DNA of 60,472 bases from Ruminococcus sp. UBA3665. GTDB lineage: Bacteria; Bacillota; Clostridia; Oscillospirales; Ruminococcaceae. Location of the stretch: contig DFJS01000042.1 of NCBI GenBank assembly GCA_002373165.1, positions 1-60,472 of the forward strand, read 5' to 3'. A model generated the notes under the pieces. The model saw nothing but the letters and a program-made list of their open reading frames with translations, made no database searches and had not been told where the DNA came from. Positions 17,504-25,360 of the stretch are shown here, piece by piece (within the stretch, counting starts at the first letter, position 1; each line of letters begins with the position of its first letter). Both the position numbers and the translations under genes were made by a program.

Positions 17504-20239
17504 TCATGTTTTTTTATGAGTCCGGATGAATTCTTTCAGCCAGCGGCGGCAGTGTTCAAACATGCTGACGTGGTATTCTTTATAAAGGCGTTTCATCTGT
17601 TTCTGAATCCGGAGAGTTTCTTCAGGTGTTCTGACGGGCGGCTTATAGACAGGTCTGGGCTGGCCTTTGCGGGCTTTTTCGCGTTTCTTTCTGAATTTAT
17701 AATCTTCAATGCTGCGCATCATGCGATATTTGAAAGTCTGTGCATATTTGCGGTAGAAGGCTTCCATTTTTTCTTTTTCCTGTTTTTGGCGGACGGCTTC
17801 TTCTTTTTGCTGCTGAATTTCGGCGAGCATTCGTTTCCAGTCGGGATTGTCCGTCTGTTCCGGAATCAGATGGAACAGCACCACAAGCAGCCACTGGAAA
17901 AATCTGGGAATGGCATAAACAGGATTTCTGGAATATTCTTTATAAATATCCTGGAAAGGCTTATTCTGGAAATATTCCCGTTCTGCTTTGAGACGGGCAG
18001 CACGTTCGGATTCCAGACGTTCTTTTTCGCGCTTCTGCTGTTCCAGCTTCATGCGGACAGCAACTTCACGAGGATCTTCAAACTCAGCCTGTTCCTCATC
18101 CATTGTTTCTCTTGCTTCGGCGAGTTCTTCTTCTGTGATATTGATTTCTTCCGGAACTTCTTCCTGTTCTTCCGGAAGGGCATCTGTATCCACGCCTTCG
18201 GCTTCGCCGAGTTCGGAGCGGACAAGATTTTTCTCTTCGGCAAGACGCTGGCGTTCTGCATCGATGCGTTCCTGCTCTTCGAGTTTAAGCTGTTTGTCAT
18301 CCTGACGTTTCTGGCGTTCTTCCTCTTCTTTCTGTTTTTCTTCCAGAAGGGCGAGCCGTTCCTGTTCGATGCGCTGGCGTTCTTTTTCTTCGGCCTCCTG
18401 TTCAGCGCGTTTCTGGGCGAGCATTTCTTCTATGCGCCGCTGTTCCTCTTCCTGCTGACGTTCCAGCCGTTCGAGTTCTTTTTTGCGGAGCCGGTCAATT
18501 CTCTGCTGTTCCAGTTTGCGGTAAGCTTCTGCTCTGGCGGCCTGTTCCTGCTGTTTGCGTTCTTCTTCCAGTTTGGCCTGATAGGACTGTTCGATAGCGA
18601 TTACCTGACTGATCTGGCTGAAAATTTTAGTCACATCGGCATCTTTTGGAATGGTAGCGGCAATTTTCTGTTCGCCGTCGGTGGAAATATAGCCGGGTGC
18701 GCCGGTTGTGCTGACGGAATAATCGTCAGACAGTTCGCCGCTGAAATACCGGATAAATTTCGGCTTGACAGTACGGTGCTTGTTTTTTTTCAGCATTTTG
18801 ACTTTGGCAATACTGTCTTCGCCCTGCATACTGGCACGGAACAGAATCATATTCATCAGCACCAGTTTATAGAAATCTTCTACAAATGCGCTGTCCGGTT
18901 TGATGACATTATCTTCGATTGTGATTTCATAGCCGGCCTTGTCATAGCTTTCGATATACTGCCAGAGCGTGAGGCAGGCTTTGAGATCGACATTTTTCAT
19001 AATAGCGTTGGTTCTCATAACGGGCGGCCGGATATAGGCACTGCCCAGCTTGGTACAGAGTTCCGAACCTTTATAGCCTTCTATGATTCGCTTTAATTTT
19101 TCGACACGCTGCCATACTGTATAGCCGTGTTCGTTATGGGAATCCAGACTGTAGATTGTCTCCAGCTTGACTTCCATTTTGAATTTTCCGCCGGAACCGT
19201 CATCAATAGCCGTGTTATATCCGAGCGAATATGCCTGTTCATCTTTGGCAACCATAGCAAGTTTCTGATAACGAATATTAATAAATAAATACAAACGGTC
19301 AATCAATGTATTTACAAATTTATTTTCATAAGTCATCAGGCTTTCTTCTTTGTGGACGTTCAGAATTTTAGAAGGCGTAATTTTTCCGGATTTCTTGTCA
19401 TAGCTCTGAATCAGATCAGTATGCTGTGCCAGATGCTTGATTGATTCTACCGTAATTTTCCGGGAAAGCGCAATCGGGACAATTTCTTCCACATCTTCGA
19501 TTGTACGCCGGGGATTGCGCAAAAAATTATCTACATGCACAAGGCCGTTCTCGATTGCTTCCACCCAGGAAACATCGATCGTTTTCTGCATGAGTTTTTT
19601 ATTAACGGCAAAGATATTCTGACTTTCATGCAGCATCTTGTTGAGAGAAGAAAACAATACATCCTGATCGAACTGTCTGACAGCATCCTGAAAATCGCCG
19701 TACCATTCTTCATAGTCTTCGTTGGCATCTTCTTCGTCAAAATCATCCATTTCGTCGAGTCCGTACAGCCCTTCCGGGTCGTAGACTCTTTCCGTTTCCG
19801 GAGGAGCATCAGGCGTATCCTCTTCTTCATCCTCATCATTGACAGGATCATCCGGATCGTAATCCACATAAGGTTCATCATCAGCATCCTCGTCGTCATC
19901 TTCTTCATCCAGATGGTTGGAATCTTTCAGAATATTTTCTGAATAAGGCATATCGAAATTGTCCAATTCATCCAGAGCATCCATCAGATCAAGAGAATCA
20001 GATTTTTTTTCAGAAAGATTGCCGGGATTCTGGGGCGTATCGTTATAAGGTTCATCATCAGCATCCTCGTCGTCATCTTCTTCATCCGGATAGTTGGAAT
20101 CTTTCAGAATATTTTCTGAATAAGGCATATCGAAATCGTCCAGTTCATCCAGAGCATCCATCAGATCAAGAGGATCAGATTTTTTTTCAGAAAGATTGCC
20201 GGGATTCTGGGGCGTATCGTTATTATAGGCATCACGCAA
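17504..20239 (-). CDS. DUF2357 (McrC-associated) coiled-coil protein without nuclease (911 aa)
   Basis: The start is a TTG with AGGTGA seven bases upstream; no in-frame ATG precedes the conserved region. Residues 6-123 are two copies of a 59-residue acidic unit (NLSEKKSD.LDLMDALDELD). Residues ~190-480 resemble DUF2357, with TYENKFVNTLIDRLYLFI at about 303-320; DUF2357 is the domain found N-terminal to the nuclease of McrC-like partners. Residues ~545-750 are a long Glu/Arg/Gln/Lys coiled coil. FFQWLLVVLFHLIPE (~777-791) could be a membrane-dipping helix, and the end is basic. I see no PD-(D/E)XK nuclease motif. The gene directly follows the McrB-like ATPase (34 bases) and is coupled to a signal peptidase. 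I infer a structural or adaptor partner of the ATPase in export or assembly. Confidence is high in the gene and moderate in the domain call. Confidence 0.8.
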   Translation of the reverse strand: MRDAYNNDTPQNPGNLSEKKSDPLDLMDALDELDDFDMPYSENILKDSNYPDEEDDDEDADDEPYNDTPQNPGNLSEKKSDSLDLMDALDELDNFDMPYSENILKDSNHLDEEDDDEDADDEPYVDYDPDDPVNDEDEEEDTPDAPPETERVYDPEGLYGLDEMDDFDEEDANEDYEEWYGDFQDAVRQFDQDVLFSSLNKMLHESQNIFAVNKKLMQKTIDVSWVEAIENGLVHVDNFLRNPRRTIEDVEEIVPIALSRKITVESIKHLAQHTDLIQSYDKKSGKITPSKILNVHKEESLMTYENKFVNTLIDRLYLFINIRYQKLAMVAKDEQAYSLGYNTAIDDGSGGKFKMEVKLETIYSLDSHNEHGYTVWQRVEKLKRIIEGYKGSELCTKLGSAYIRPPVMRTNAIMKNVDLKACLTLWQYIESYDKAGYEITIEDNVIKPDSAFVEDFYKLVLMNMILFRASMQGEDSIAKVKMLKKNKHRTVKPKFIRYFSGELSDDYSVSTTGAPGYISTDGEQKIAATIPKDADVTKIFSQISQVIAIEQSYQAKLEEERKQQEQAARAEAYRKLEQQRIDRLRKKELERLERQQEEEQRRIEEMLAQKRAEQEAEEKERQRIEQERLALLEEKQKEEEERQKRQDDKQLKLEEQERIDAERQRLAEEKNLVRSELGEAEGVDTDALPEEQEEVPEEINITEEELAEARETMDEEQAEFEDPREVAVRMKLEQQKREKERLESERAARLKAEREYFQNKPFQDIYKEYSRNPVYAIPRFFQWLLVVLFHLIPEQTDNPDWKRMLAEIQQQKEEAVRQKQEKEKMEAFYRKYAQTFKYRMMRSIEDYKFRKKREKARKGQPRPVYKPPVRTPEETLRIQKQMKRLYKEYHVSMFEHCRRWLKEFIRTHKKT
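19871..20224 (-). repeat. 177-bp tandem duplication inside the DUF2357 gene
   Basis: Two adjacent 177-bp units (20,048-20,224 and 19,871-20,047) are nearly identical in DNA and encode the same 59-residue acidic segment with only a few changes (for example NYPDEE against NHLDEE). The near identity at DNA level indicates a recent duplication. Confidence 0.85.
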
Positions 20240-20273
20240 GCTGATTTCACCTGCCTTTCAAGAAGATTCAAGA

Positions 20274-21866
20274 TCAGAATAATTTCTGAAGCCGTTCCAG
20301 ATAAGCAATTGATTCGTGCATTGTATTTTTCCCGAACAATTTCAGCAGATAGGCGCAAAGCTCTTTGAGTTCTTCGCGGAGCATGGCCAGGTTAAGGGAT
20401 TCAAATTTACGGAAAATCTTAGTAGAAAGCACATAGTCGATACCGTCCAGTTCCTCGCCGCCGCAGGCAACATACACCGGAACGAACAAATTCATTTGTT
20501 TCAGAATACGGTTACCAAACGCCACACGCAGCTTTTCGATTACCCACAGGTCAAGCTGCTGAATTTTTTTCAGATTTTCCTGCGAAATCGGATACATCTT
20601 GAAGGCTTCTTCAAACAGGCCGTTCAGATGATCATAGCCAAGATTCATCGGCGGCGTATCGGGAGCTTCAAATGCTACGCCTTTTGTATCCAGATTAATC
20701 GGCTGGGCACGGTCATAGACTTTATCAGAAATAGCATAAGTCGAGTCGTCGTTGTTTGCCGTGCCGATGTACCAGATATTCTGAGGAATGACGATTTTTC
20801 CGTGATCGAGCTTGACAGGGTCAGTGCTCCAGACGTTCGGCACAATATCCAGTTCCCATTCAGCGGCATTAGGCATTTCCAGAATGGAGAGCATTTCGGC
20901 AAAATAATATTCCACACGGGCGATGTTCATTTCGTCGAGCAGGATAAAATTGATATCATTATTATAATTAGAAGAATAGATTCGTTTCAGAACTTCTGTT
21001 TCGTTAAAGCTTTTAGTAAATTCGTTGAAATAGCCGAATAATTCCGTACGGTCACGCCAGGAAGGCTGTACAGAAGCGATGGTAGTATCCATCTGTAAGA
21101 ATTTACCCAGCGAATACGGCAGTGAAGTTTTACCGGTACCGGAAATACCTTGCAGAATAATCAGCTTGGTAGAAGCCATACCGGCCAGAAACAGCCGGAT
21201 AGTTTTATGATCATAATACAGGTGCATTCTGGAACAGGCAAAATTACGGTAACGCTCTACAAACTCTTTCAGCGTGATTGTATTATCATATTCCGGCGGT
21301 TCATAATTTTTATAGAAGCTGTCCACTTCGATTAATTTAGAGAAACGCTGGTCTGTTGTCTGAATGACACCATCCTGACCGGGCACCATGGCAGGAGCTG
21401 CCTCACCGCCTTCGGCTGCTTGTTCTTCGCCCCCGGAATTTTCTGAAAATTTAGCATTTGCCATTGACAGCACACCGGATTCCGGCAGTCCCATCTGTGC
21501 GACTTTCAGTGCCATAATATCATCTTTTTCTTTTGTCAGCTTCATCACGCGCAGCTGCAAGAGAGAAATTTCCTCCAGCAAATCCTCATTGCTGACGATA
21601 GAATGCCGGAACCGCAGATATTTTCGCACAGCAAGAATCAGCATTGCCGCCAGCAGCACATAAATGCCGATGACGATAATCAATGCCAGCACAGAGCAGA
21701 TCCATTCTGCAATTGTAAAACTGCCGCAGTAGCTCCGGAACATGGAAATATAGCCGGGAACATCAAAAATCTGCCTGATGCCCCTGCCGATGCCCAGAAA
21801 AATTTCTCCGAATCCCTGAAGCATTGCTGTAATAAAAGCAAAAAACCATTTCAGAAAATTATTCAT
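20274..21866 (-). CDS. Membrane-anchored McrB-like AAA+ ATPase (530 aa)
   Basis: AGGAGG precedes the ATG by five bases. Residues ~1-20 are amphipathic and ~56-80 form a clear transmembrane helix, followed by a short coiled coil and an acidic linker (~140-165). The AAA+ core has Walker A GISGTGKT (240-247), Walker B FILLDE (307-312) continuing MNIARVEYYFAEMLS, which is the McrB-type signature, sensor-1 GTANNDD (~368-374) and a probable arginine finger in VYDRAQ (~383-388). McrB is a GTPase of type IV restriction; nucleotide choice here is unknown. A membrane anchor and the absence of any DNA-binding N-terminal domain argue against restriction. It sits between a SipW-type peptidase and the DUF2357 partner, 12 and 34 bases away. 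Likely a membrane motor or remodeller for the fibre system. Confidence 0.87.
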   Translation of the reverse strand: MNNFLKWFFAFITAMLQGFGEIFLGIGRGIRQIFDVPGYISMFRSYCGSFTIAEWICSVLALIIVIGIYVLLAAMLILAVRKYLRFRHSIVSNEDLLEEISLLQLRVMKLTKEKDDIMALKVAQMGLPESGVLSMANAKFSENSGGEEQAAEGGEAAPAMVPGQDGVIQTTDQRFSKLIEVDSFYKNYEPPEYDNTITLKEFVERYRNFACSRMHLYYDHKTIRLFLAGMASTKLIILQGISGTGKTSLPYSLGKFLQMDTTIASVQPSWRDRTELFGYFNEFTKSFNETEVLKRIYSSNYNNDINFILLDEMNIARVEYYFAEMLSILEMPNAAEWELDIVPNVWSTDPVKLDHGKIVIPQNIWYIGTANNDDSTYAISDKVYDRAQPINLDTKGVAFEAPDTPPMNLGYDHLNGLFEEAFKMYPISQENLKKIQQLDLWVIEKLRVAFGNRILKQMNLFVPVYVACGGEELDGIDYVLSTKIFRKFESLNLAMLREELKELCAYLLKLFGKNTMHESIAYLERLQKLF

Positions 21867-21878
21867 AATAACCTCCTG

Positions 21879-22553
21879 TTACGTTTGTTTTGTCTCAGAA
21901 CTTTCTGTAGATTCCGCCGGCTGTTCCGAAGCACTTTGTTTTTGTTCGGCCAGATATTCTTCAATTGCGCGGCGTTTGATTTCTTCTTCGTCGAGTTCCG
22001 GAACGGGCGGACGTTTGACTTCAATCAATACAACGATAAATTTATATAATTCAAACAGGAAGAAAATTGCCATAGGAATTAAAATACAGATAAAAAATCC
22101 GGTTTTGGTGCGCAGAAAATTCATCACAGTTCCCAGATGGGAAAACCTGACATTTGTCCACTGGCCGATCAGATCGCCGGCATAGGCCGGAATTTCGTCG
22201 TTAATAGGGTTATTGTCGCCTCGTGTCACAAAACTGCGCGTATTTTCAAATTCGTTCACAGCAATGATTCTATGCGTATTCTTGACTTTTTTTCCGTCGA
22301 TGATTGTCCAGAAAGTAATGACATCATTTTCTTTGAGGGCCATCAGGTCATCAATTTCCTTGCAGATAATCAAATCGCCCTGGGCAAAAGTAGGCTGCAT
22401 AGAGTCGGATTCTACTGTAAGCGGAATATAGCCGAACAAATTAGCAACTCCGTTATTTCTGCCGGAAGAAAATACCAGAATTGTCACAAGCAGTGCCAGC
22501 AGCAGGATCATCCATGCAAGAACATTGGCAGCAATTTTCAGAACTTTTTTCAT
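21879..22553 (-). CDS. Second SipW/ER-type signal peptidase I (224 aa)
   Basis: AGGAG lies eight bases before the ATG. TM1 spans about residues 8-29; a second segment is at ~153-178. ESDSMQPTFAQGD has catalytic Ser51, THRIIAV has His94, and RGDNNPINDEIP (~111-122) is the conserved third box. The histidine places it in the SipW/ER branch of S26. The acidic, Glu/Gln/Ser-rich tail (~185-224) differs from that of the peptidase at 16,842, and the two proteins share little outside the active-site boxes. It therefore probably serves a different substrate, such as the membrane TasA-like protein encoded 39 bases upstream. It is 12 bases before the AAA+ gene. Confidence 0.88.
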   Translation of the reverse strand: MKKVLKIAANVLAWMILLLALLVTILVFSSGRNNGVANLFGYIPLTVESDSMQPTFAQGDLIICKEIDDLMALKENDVITFWTIIDGKKVKNTHRIIAVNEFENTRSFVTRGDNNPINDEIPAYAGDLIGQWTNVRFSHLGTVMNFLRTKTGFFICILIPMAIFFLFELYKFIVVLIEVKRPPVPELDEEEIKRRAIEEYLAEQKQSASEQPAESTESSETKQT

Positions 22554-22592
22554 CTTCTCTACTCCTCACAAAATAATAAAAATAAAATTTGT

Positions 22593-23306
22593 TTATGTGG
22601 ATTCCACAATACGGAAGTCCATGCCTAATTTTAATGTACCGCCGATGATTTCGTTTGTACAGTCGGGGTCATTGCCTTCCAGCCAGATTACGATAGTAAA
22701 TTTATCCTTTGCTTTAGGTTCAAATTTTTCATGCCGGGTTGTCATCACAATTGTAGAAGAAGTAAATACGCTGTCGCAGTCACTTTCCTTGCCGCCGCCG
22801 TCGGATTTGGTTTTGCCGTACACTGTGCGTTCTCCGTTTTTGTAGACGGCTATGCGGATAGCCTCGTCCACGCCTTTGGTGACATTCTCGATAGTCATTT
22901 CTCCTGTATAAGTCAATGTATCGTCCCCGGAATTAATCAGATAAAAAGTATAAGCAATATAGCTCTCGCCGTTATGTGCGCCGTTGATCATATCGATATT
23001 TGGCGGAAGGTCTTCGCCGCTGATATTAGTCATATCGTTGACAACATCTGCATCCAGACGGGAATTTGCAATTTCATAATCCGGCGTTTCCGACAGGGCA
23101 AGCCCCTGCCTTACCATATCATATTTATCAATACGCACGGTAAAGCTGCCGAATTTATCATAAAAATAAGAAATTGCATAGGCAACTGCCACAATAACTG
23201 TCAGGATGATGACAAGCAGTCCCATAATCCGCATGACGACTACATATTTTTTAGTTTCTTTTGCAGTGCGCCGCAGTTCCAGAACATCCCGAATATTTTC
23301 GCTCAC
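22593..23306 (-). CDS. Membrane-bound TasA-like protein with WLEGNDPDC motif (237 aa)
   Basis: The start is a GTG at 23,306 with GGAGG six bases upstream, 25 bases after the EAL-like gene. A charged head of about 23 residues leads to a hydrophobic segment (~24-48) and then SYFYDKFGSFTVRIDKYD, the junction layout of SipW cargo. The ectodomain is a small beta-sandwich-like region. IVIWLEGNDPDC (~205-216) and the following G..LKLGMDF match VWLEGEDPNC..LKF of the major subunit, so both belong to the same fold family. It may be the membrane-proximal anchor or initiator of the fibre. Confidence 0.78.
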   Translation of the reverse strand: MSENIRDVLELRRTAKETKKYVVVMRIMGLLVIILTVIVAVAYAISYFYDKFGSFTVRIDKYDMVRQGLALSETPDYEIANSRLDADVVNDMTNISGEDLPPNIDMINGAHNGESYIAYTFYLINSGDDTLTYTGEMTIENVTKGVDEAIRIAVYKNGERTVYGKTKSDGGGKESDCDSVFTSSTIVMTTRHEKFEPKAKDKFTIVIWLEGNDPDCTNEIIGGTLKLGMDFRIVEST

Positions 23307-23331
23307 ATAATCCCTCCGTTCCTGGTTAATA

Positions 23332-24090
23332 TCAGGGGTCAGTGTCCCTCTTCATTTCGCTTTCTGCCAGGTAATCTCCGGCCAGAGAGCCGGTACAGTA
23401 CGGGCAGCTGAACTCATAGAACATTTCGGCCTGATGACTTTCTGTCACGCCGTCGGCAATGGGCACGGCACCGATTTCGTTAACAAAGCCGACAACCGAG
23501 CCGACAGCATTATGTGACCGCTGGTCACGGCTTAAATAATGCGTCATTTCCGGACTCAGCATCACATAATCGACAGGGAAATCTGTCAGGCGCATGACAG
23601 GGCAGTTCTGTGTTCCGAACCCTGTCAGCATAAAGTGAAAGCCGTACCCGTGCAGAATACGGATTGTCCTTGCAGCGATGCCGTCTGTTTCCAGCAGAAG
23701 TGCGCCGGAAAGCGCAAAGCAGAGCCGGTTATACATAATGCCGTATTTGCGGCAGTGTTCCATCAGAATACGGTCACAGGCAATCTGCTGCAAATAATGC
23801 ACGGGCATATAGACTGAAATCCAGTCGAAGGGCACATCCCATTTAGTAAAATTCTCGTGTGCCTGGATAGCCTGTGTCACTTCCAGAAGGAACAAATCTG
23901 TTGCCTGTGTGGACATATCTGCAATTTCCCGGAAGTTTTCCGGCATCAGGGTGCCAAGGCCGGGCGTATTCAGCTGGGTACGGGATTGCAGAAACGCCTG
24001 CCTGCCGCTTGCGATTTCGCGGATTGCCCTGTATTTCAGTTCAATTGCACGCAGTCCGCCCACGGTAGTGGGCATAGAAATATCTGCCAT
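23332..24090 (-). CDS. Degenerate EAL-domain protein, probably not a phosphodiesterase (252 aa)
   Basis: GGAGG lies seven bases before the ATG. The chain follows the EAL fold in order, but each catalytic motif has changed. The first glutamate region reads FLQSRTQL (~33-40) and the VNLS strand reads VYMPVHYL. The LEITES helix reads CFALSGA (~124-130), DDFGTG reads LTGFGTQ (~155-161), and AEGVE reads ADGVTES (~212-218). PVDYVMLSP (~172-180) keeps the strand with its lysine lost. Metal ligands are therefore missing and hydrolysis of c-di-GMP is unlikely. Such proteins act as c-di-GMP receptors or protein-binding modules. It is the first gene of the export cluster, behind a strong promoter, so a regulatory role is likely. 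Whether it still binds c-di-GMP cannot be told from sequence. Confidence 0.8.
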   Translation of the reverse strand: MADISMPTTVGGLRAIELKYRAIREIASGRQAFLQSRTQLNTPGLGTLMPENFREIADMSTQATDLFLLEVTQAIQAHENFTKWDVPFDWISVYMPVHYLQQIACDRILMEHCRKYGIMYNRLCFALSGALLLETDGIAARTIRILHGYGFHFMLTGFGTQNCPVMRLTDFPVDYVMLSPEMTHYLSRDQRSHNAVGSVVGFVNEIGAVPIADGVTESHQAEMFYEFSCPYCTGSLAGDYLAESEMKRDTDP

Positions 24091-24121
24091 AACGCTGCCT
24101 CCTGCTGTATGTATTATTTAC

Positions 24122-24150
24122 ATTATAGCACAAATTGTTCCTGATGTCAA
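24122..24150 (-). promoter_or_regulatory. Sigma-A promoter of the export cluster
   Basis: TTGACA (24,145-24,150), 17 bases, TATAAT (24,122-24,127). The leader to the ATG at 24,090 is only about 25 bases. This is the only clear promoter found for the genes from 24,090 down to 16,145. Confidence 0.87.
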
Positions 24151-24166
24151 CAAATAATATCAGGAA
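24138..24166. promoter_or_regulatory. Inverted repeat over the -35 box (putative operator)
   Basis: TTCCTGAT (24,138-24,145) and ATCAGGAA (24,159-24,166) form a perfect 8-bp inverted repeat with a 13-base spacer. Centre-to-centre distance is 21 bases, two helical turns. It covers the -35 box of the export-cluster promoter, as expected for a dimeric repressor or activator. Confidence 0.5.
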
Positions 24167-24277
24167 GTTAGTGAAACAACCGTCTTATTTTCTGACTGAA
24201 ATCACAAATATTAAAAATCATAAGCTTATAGTTTTAAACATTCTTTTTGTGCAATGTGACTATTTTTTATCTGATAC

Positions 24278-24306
24278 TTGATTTTTCTTTTGGCGTATGA
24301 TATAAT
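24278..24306 (+). promoter_or_regulatory. Sigma-A promoter of the Cache sensor/solute-binding operon
   Basis: TTGATT (24,278-24,283), 17 bases, TATAAT (24,301-24,306). It fires away from the export-cluster promoter 130 bases to the left. Confidence 0.8.
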
Positions 24307-24352
24307 AGAAATATATCATTTTTTAATACTGATCAAAGGGGGAATGCAATTT

Positions 24353-25360
24353 ATGACTTCTAAGGAAAAACGAATACAGGGCTTGATGAAACTGCGCAAG
24401 ATGCGTGTGTGGATGATCATTGCCTATGCCTTGATTGTCATTATTGCGCTGTTCTGCGTCTCGGTCTTCACGGCCAAACAAAACGAAGCTGTTATGAAAG
24501 CCAAAGTCAGCTCCATGACATCTTCTCTGAATGTTCAGCTGAAGCTGAATCTGGAAAGCTATCTTTCCCGGATGGAAAGTGTCGCCACGCTTGCTTTTTC
24601 TATCGACGATGCCTATACTTATGATGCTACTAATTCTTCGCTGGAAGAATATGACCAGCTGAATCTGGAAAAGAATATTTCTGACGAATTATTCAAGCTC
24701 TGCCTGATGGAAAATTTTGTAGATTACGGCATTGTCTACCGCGATAACAGCAAACTGGGCAAAATCTCAAACGGTACACTGGAGCTGTTCGGCAATGATA
24801 TGTTCATCGATCTGAAAGCCATGATTTCCCGCGGCCGCACACATGACGGCTGGTTTGCAGGCTATAAGAGCAATTACGAACGTGTCTATTATGTCAAGCA
24901 GATTCATGACAATGCCATTCTTGTCATGTCGTTCTATACAACCGAACTGGAAGAAGTTTTTGATAATCCGGAAACTCTGCGCGATATGACAATCCGCCTG
25001 ACAGACAAGAATTATAAAATTATTTATTCTTCCGTCAGCGACGAACTGGGTCATCCTCTGCCCGATGGTATCAATGATGCCGCCCAGGCCAGCTCTGCCG
25101 GTGCCGTGCTGGATGATGATAATCTTACTACAATCAATGCCTGCAACGTCGGCTGGAATATTATCTGCTCGATTCCGACAGATGTCATTATGAAAGAAGA
25201 ACTCCAGACAAGGCGCTCCATTCAGGTCGTCACAATGATTGCCGCACTGATTGCCGCCATTGCCGGAAGCACGTTCTCCTTCATGCTTTCTGACCCGATC
25301 AGCATGATTGCCGTCAATATGGACGATGATGATGAGAAAGGAAGGAAAAAAATATTATGA
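24353..25360 (+). CDS. Cache-domain membrane sensor without output domain (335 aa)
   Basis: The ATG at 24,353 has AAAGGGGG ten bases upstream; the frame opens 25 codons earlier. TM1 lies at about residues 21-42, an extracellular dCache-like region at ~45-285 (helical bundle, then beta strands with YVKQIHDNAILVMSFY), and TM2 at ~292-315. After TM2 only about 20 charged residues remain (NMDDDDEKGRKKIL), so there is no HAMP, kinase, GGDEF or methyl-accepting domain. The stop overlaps the start of the next gene (ATGA), which shows the gene is complete and not a frameshifted fragment. It probably senses the sugar bound by its lipoprotein partner and must signal through another protein. Confidence 0.8.
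   Translation: MTSKEKRIQGLMKLRKMRVWMIIAYALIVIIALFCVSVFTAKQNEAVMKAKVSSMTSSLNVQLKLNLESYLSRMESVATLAFSIDDAYTYDATNSSLEEYDQLNLEKNISDELFKLCLMENFVDYGIVYRDNSKLGKISNGTLELFGNDMFIDLKAMISRGRTHDGWFAGYKSNYERVYYVKQIHDNAILVMSFYTTELEEVFDNPETLRDMTIRLTDKNYKIIYSSVSDELGHPLPDGINDAAQASSAGAVLDDDNLTTINACNVGWNIICSIPTDVIMKEELQTRRSIQVVTMIAALIAAIAGSTFSFMLSDPISMIAVNMDDDDEKGRKKIL

Noticed and set aside
17516..19096. A 526-codon Phe-rich open frame on the plus strand
   Set aside because: It is antisense to the Glu/Lys/Arg-rich coiled coil of the DUF2357 gene, whose codons read as Phe and Leu in reverse; no ribosome site.
17504..21866. A McrBC type IV restriction system
   Set aside because: The AAA+ protein is McrB-like, but it has a membrane anchor and no DNA-reading domain, the partner has no visible nuclease, and the neighbours are signal peptidases and TasA-like proteins.
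23332..24090. An active c-di-GMP phosphodiesterase
   Set aside because: None of the EAL catalytic motifs is intact, so I list it as a degenerate EAL protein.
24353..25360. A frameshifted methyl-accepting or sensor kinase protein
   Set aside because: The stop overlaps the next gene start (ATGA) and no output domain is found in other frames, so the short form is natural.
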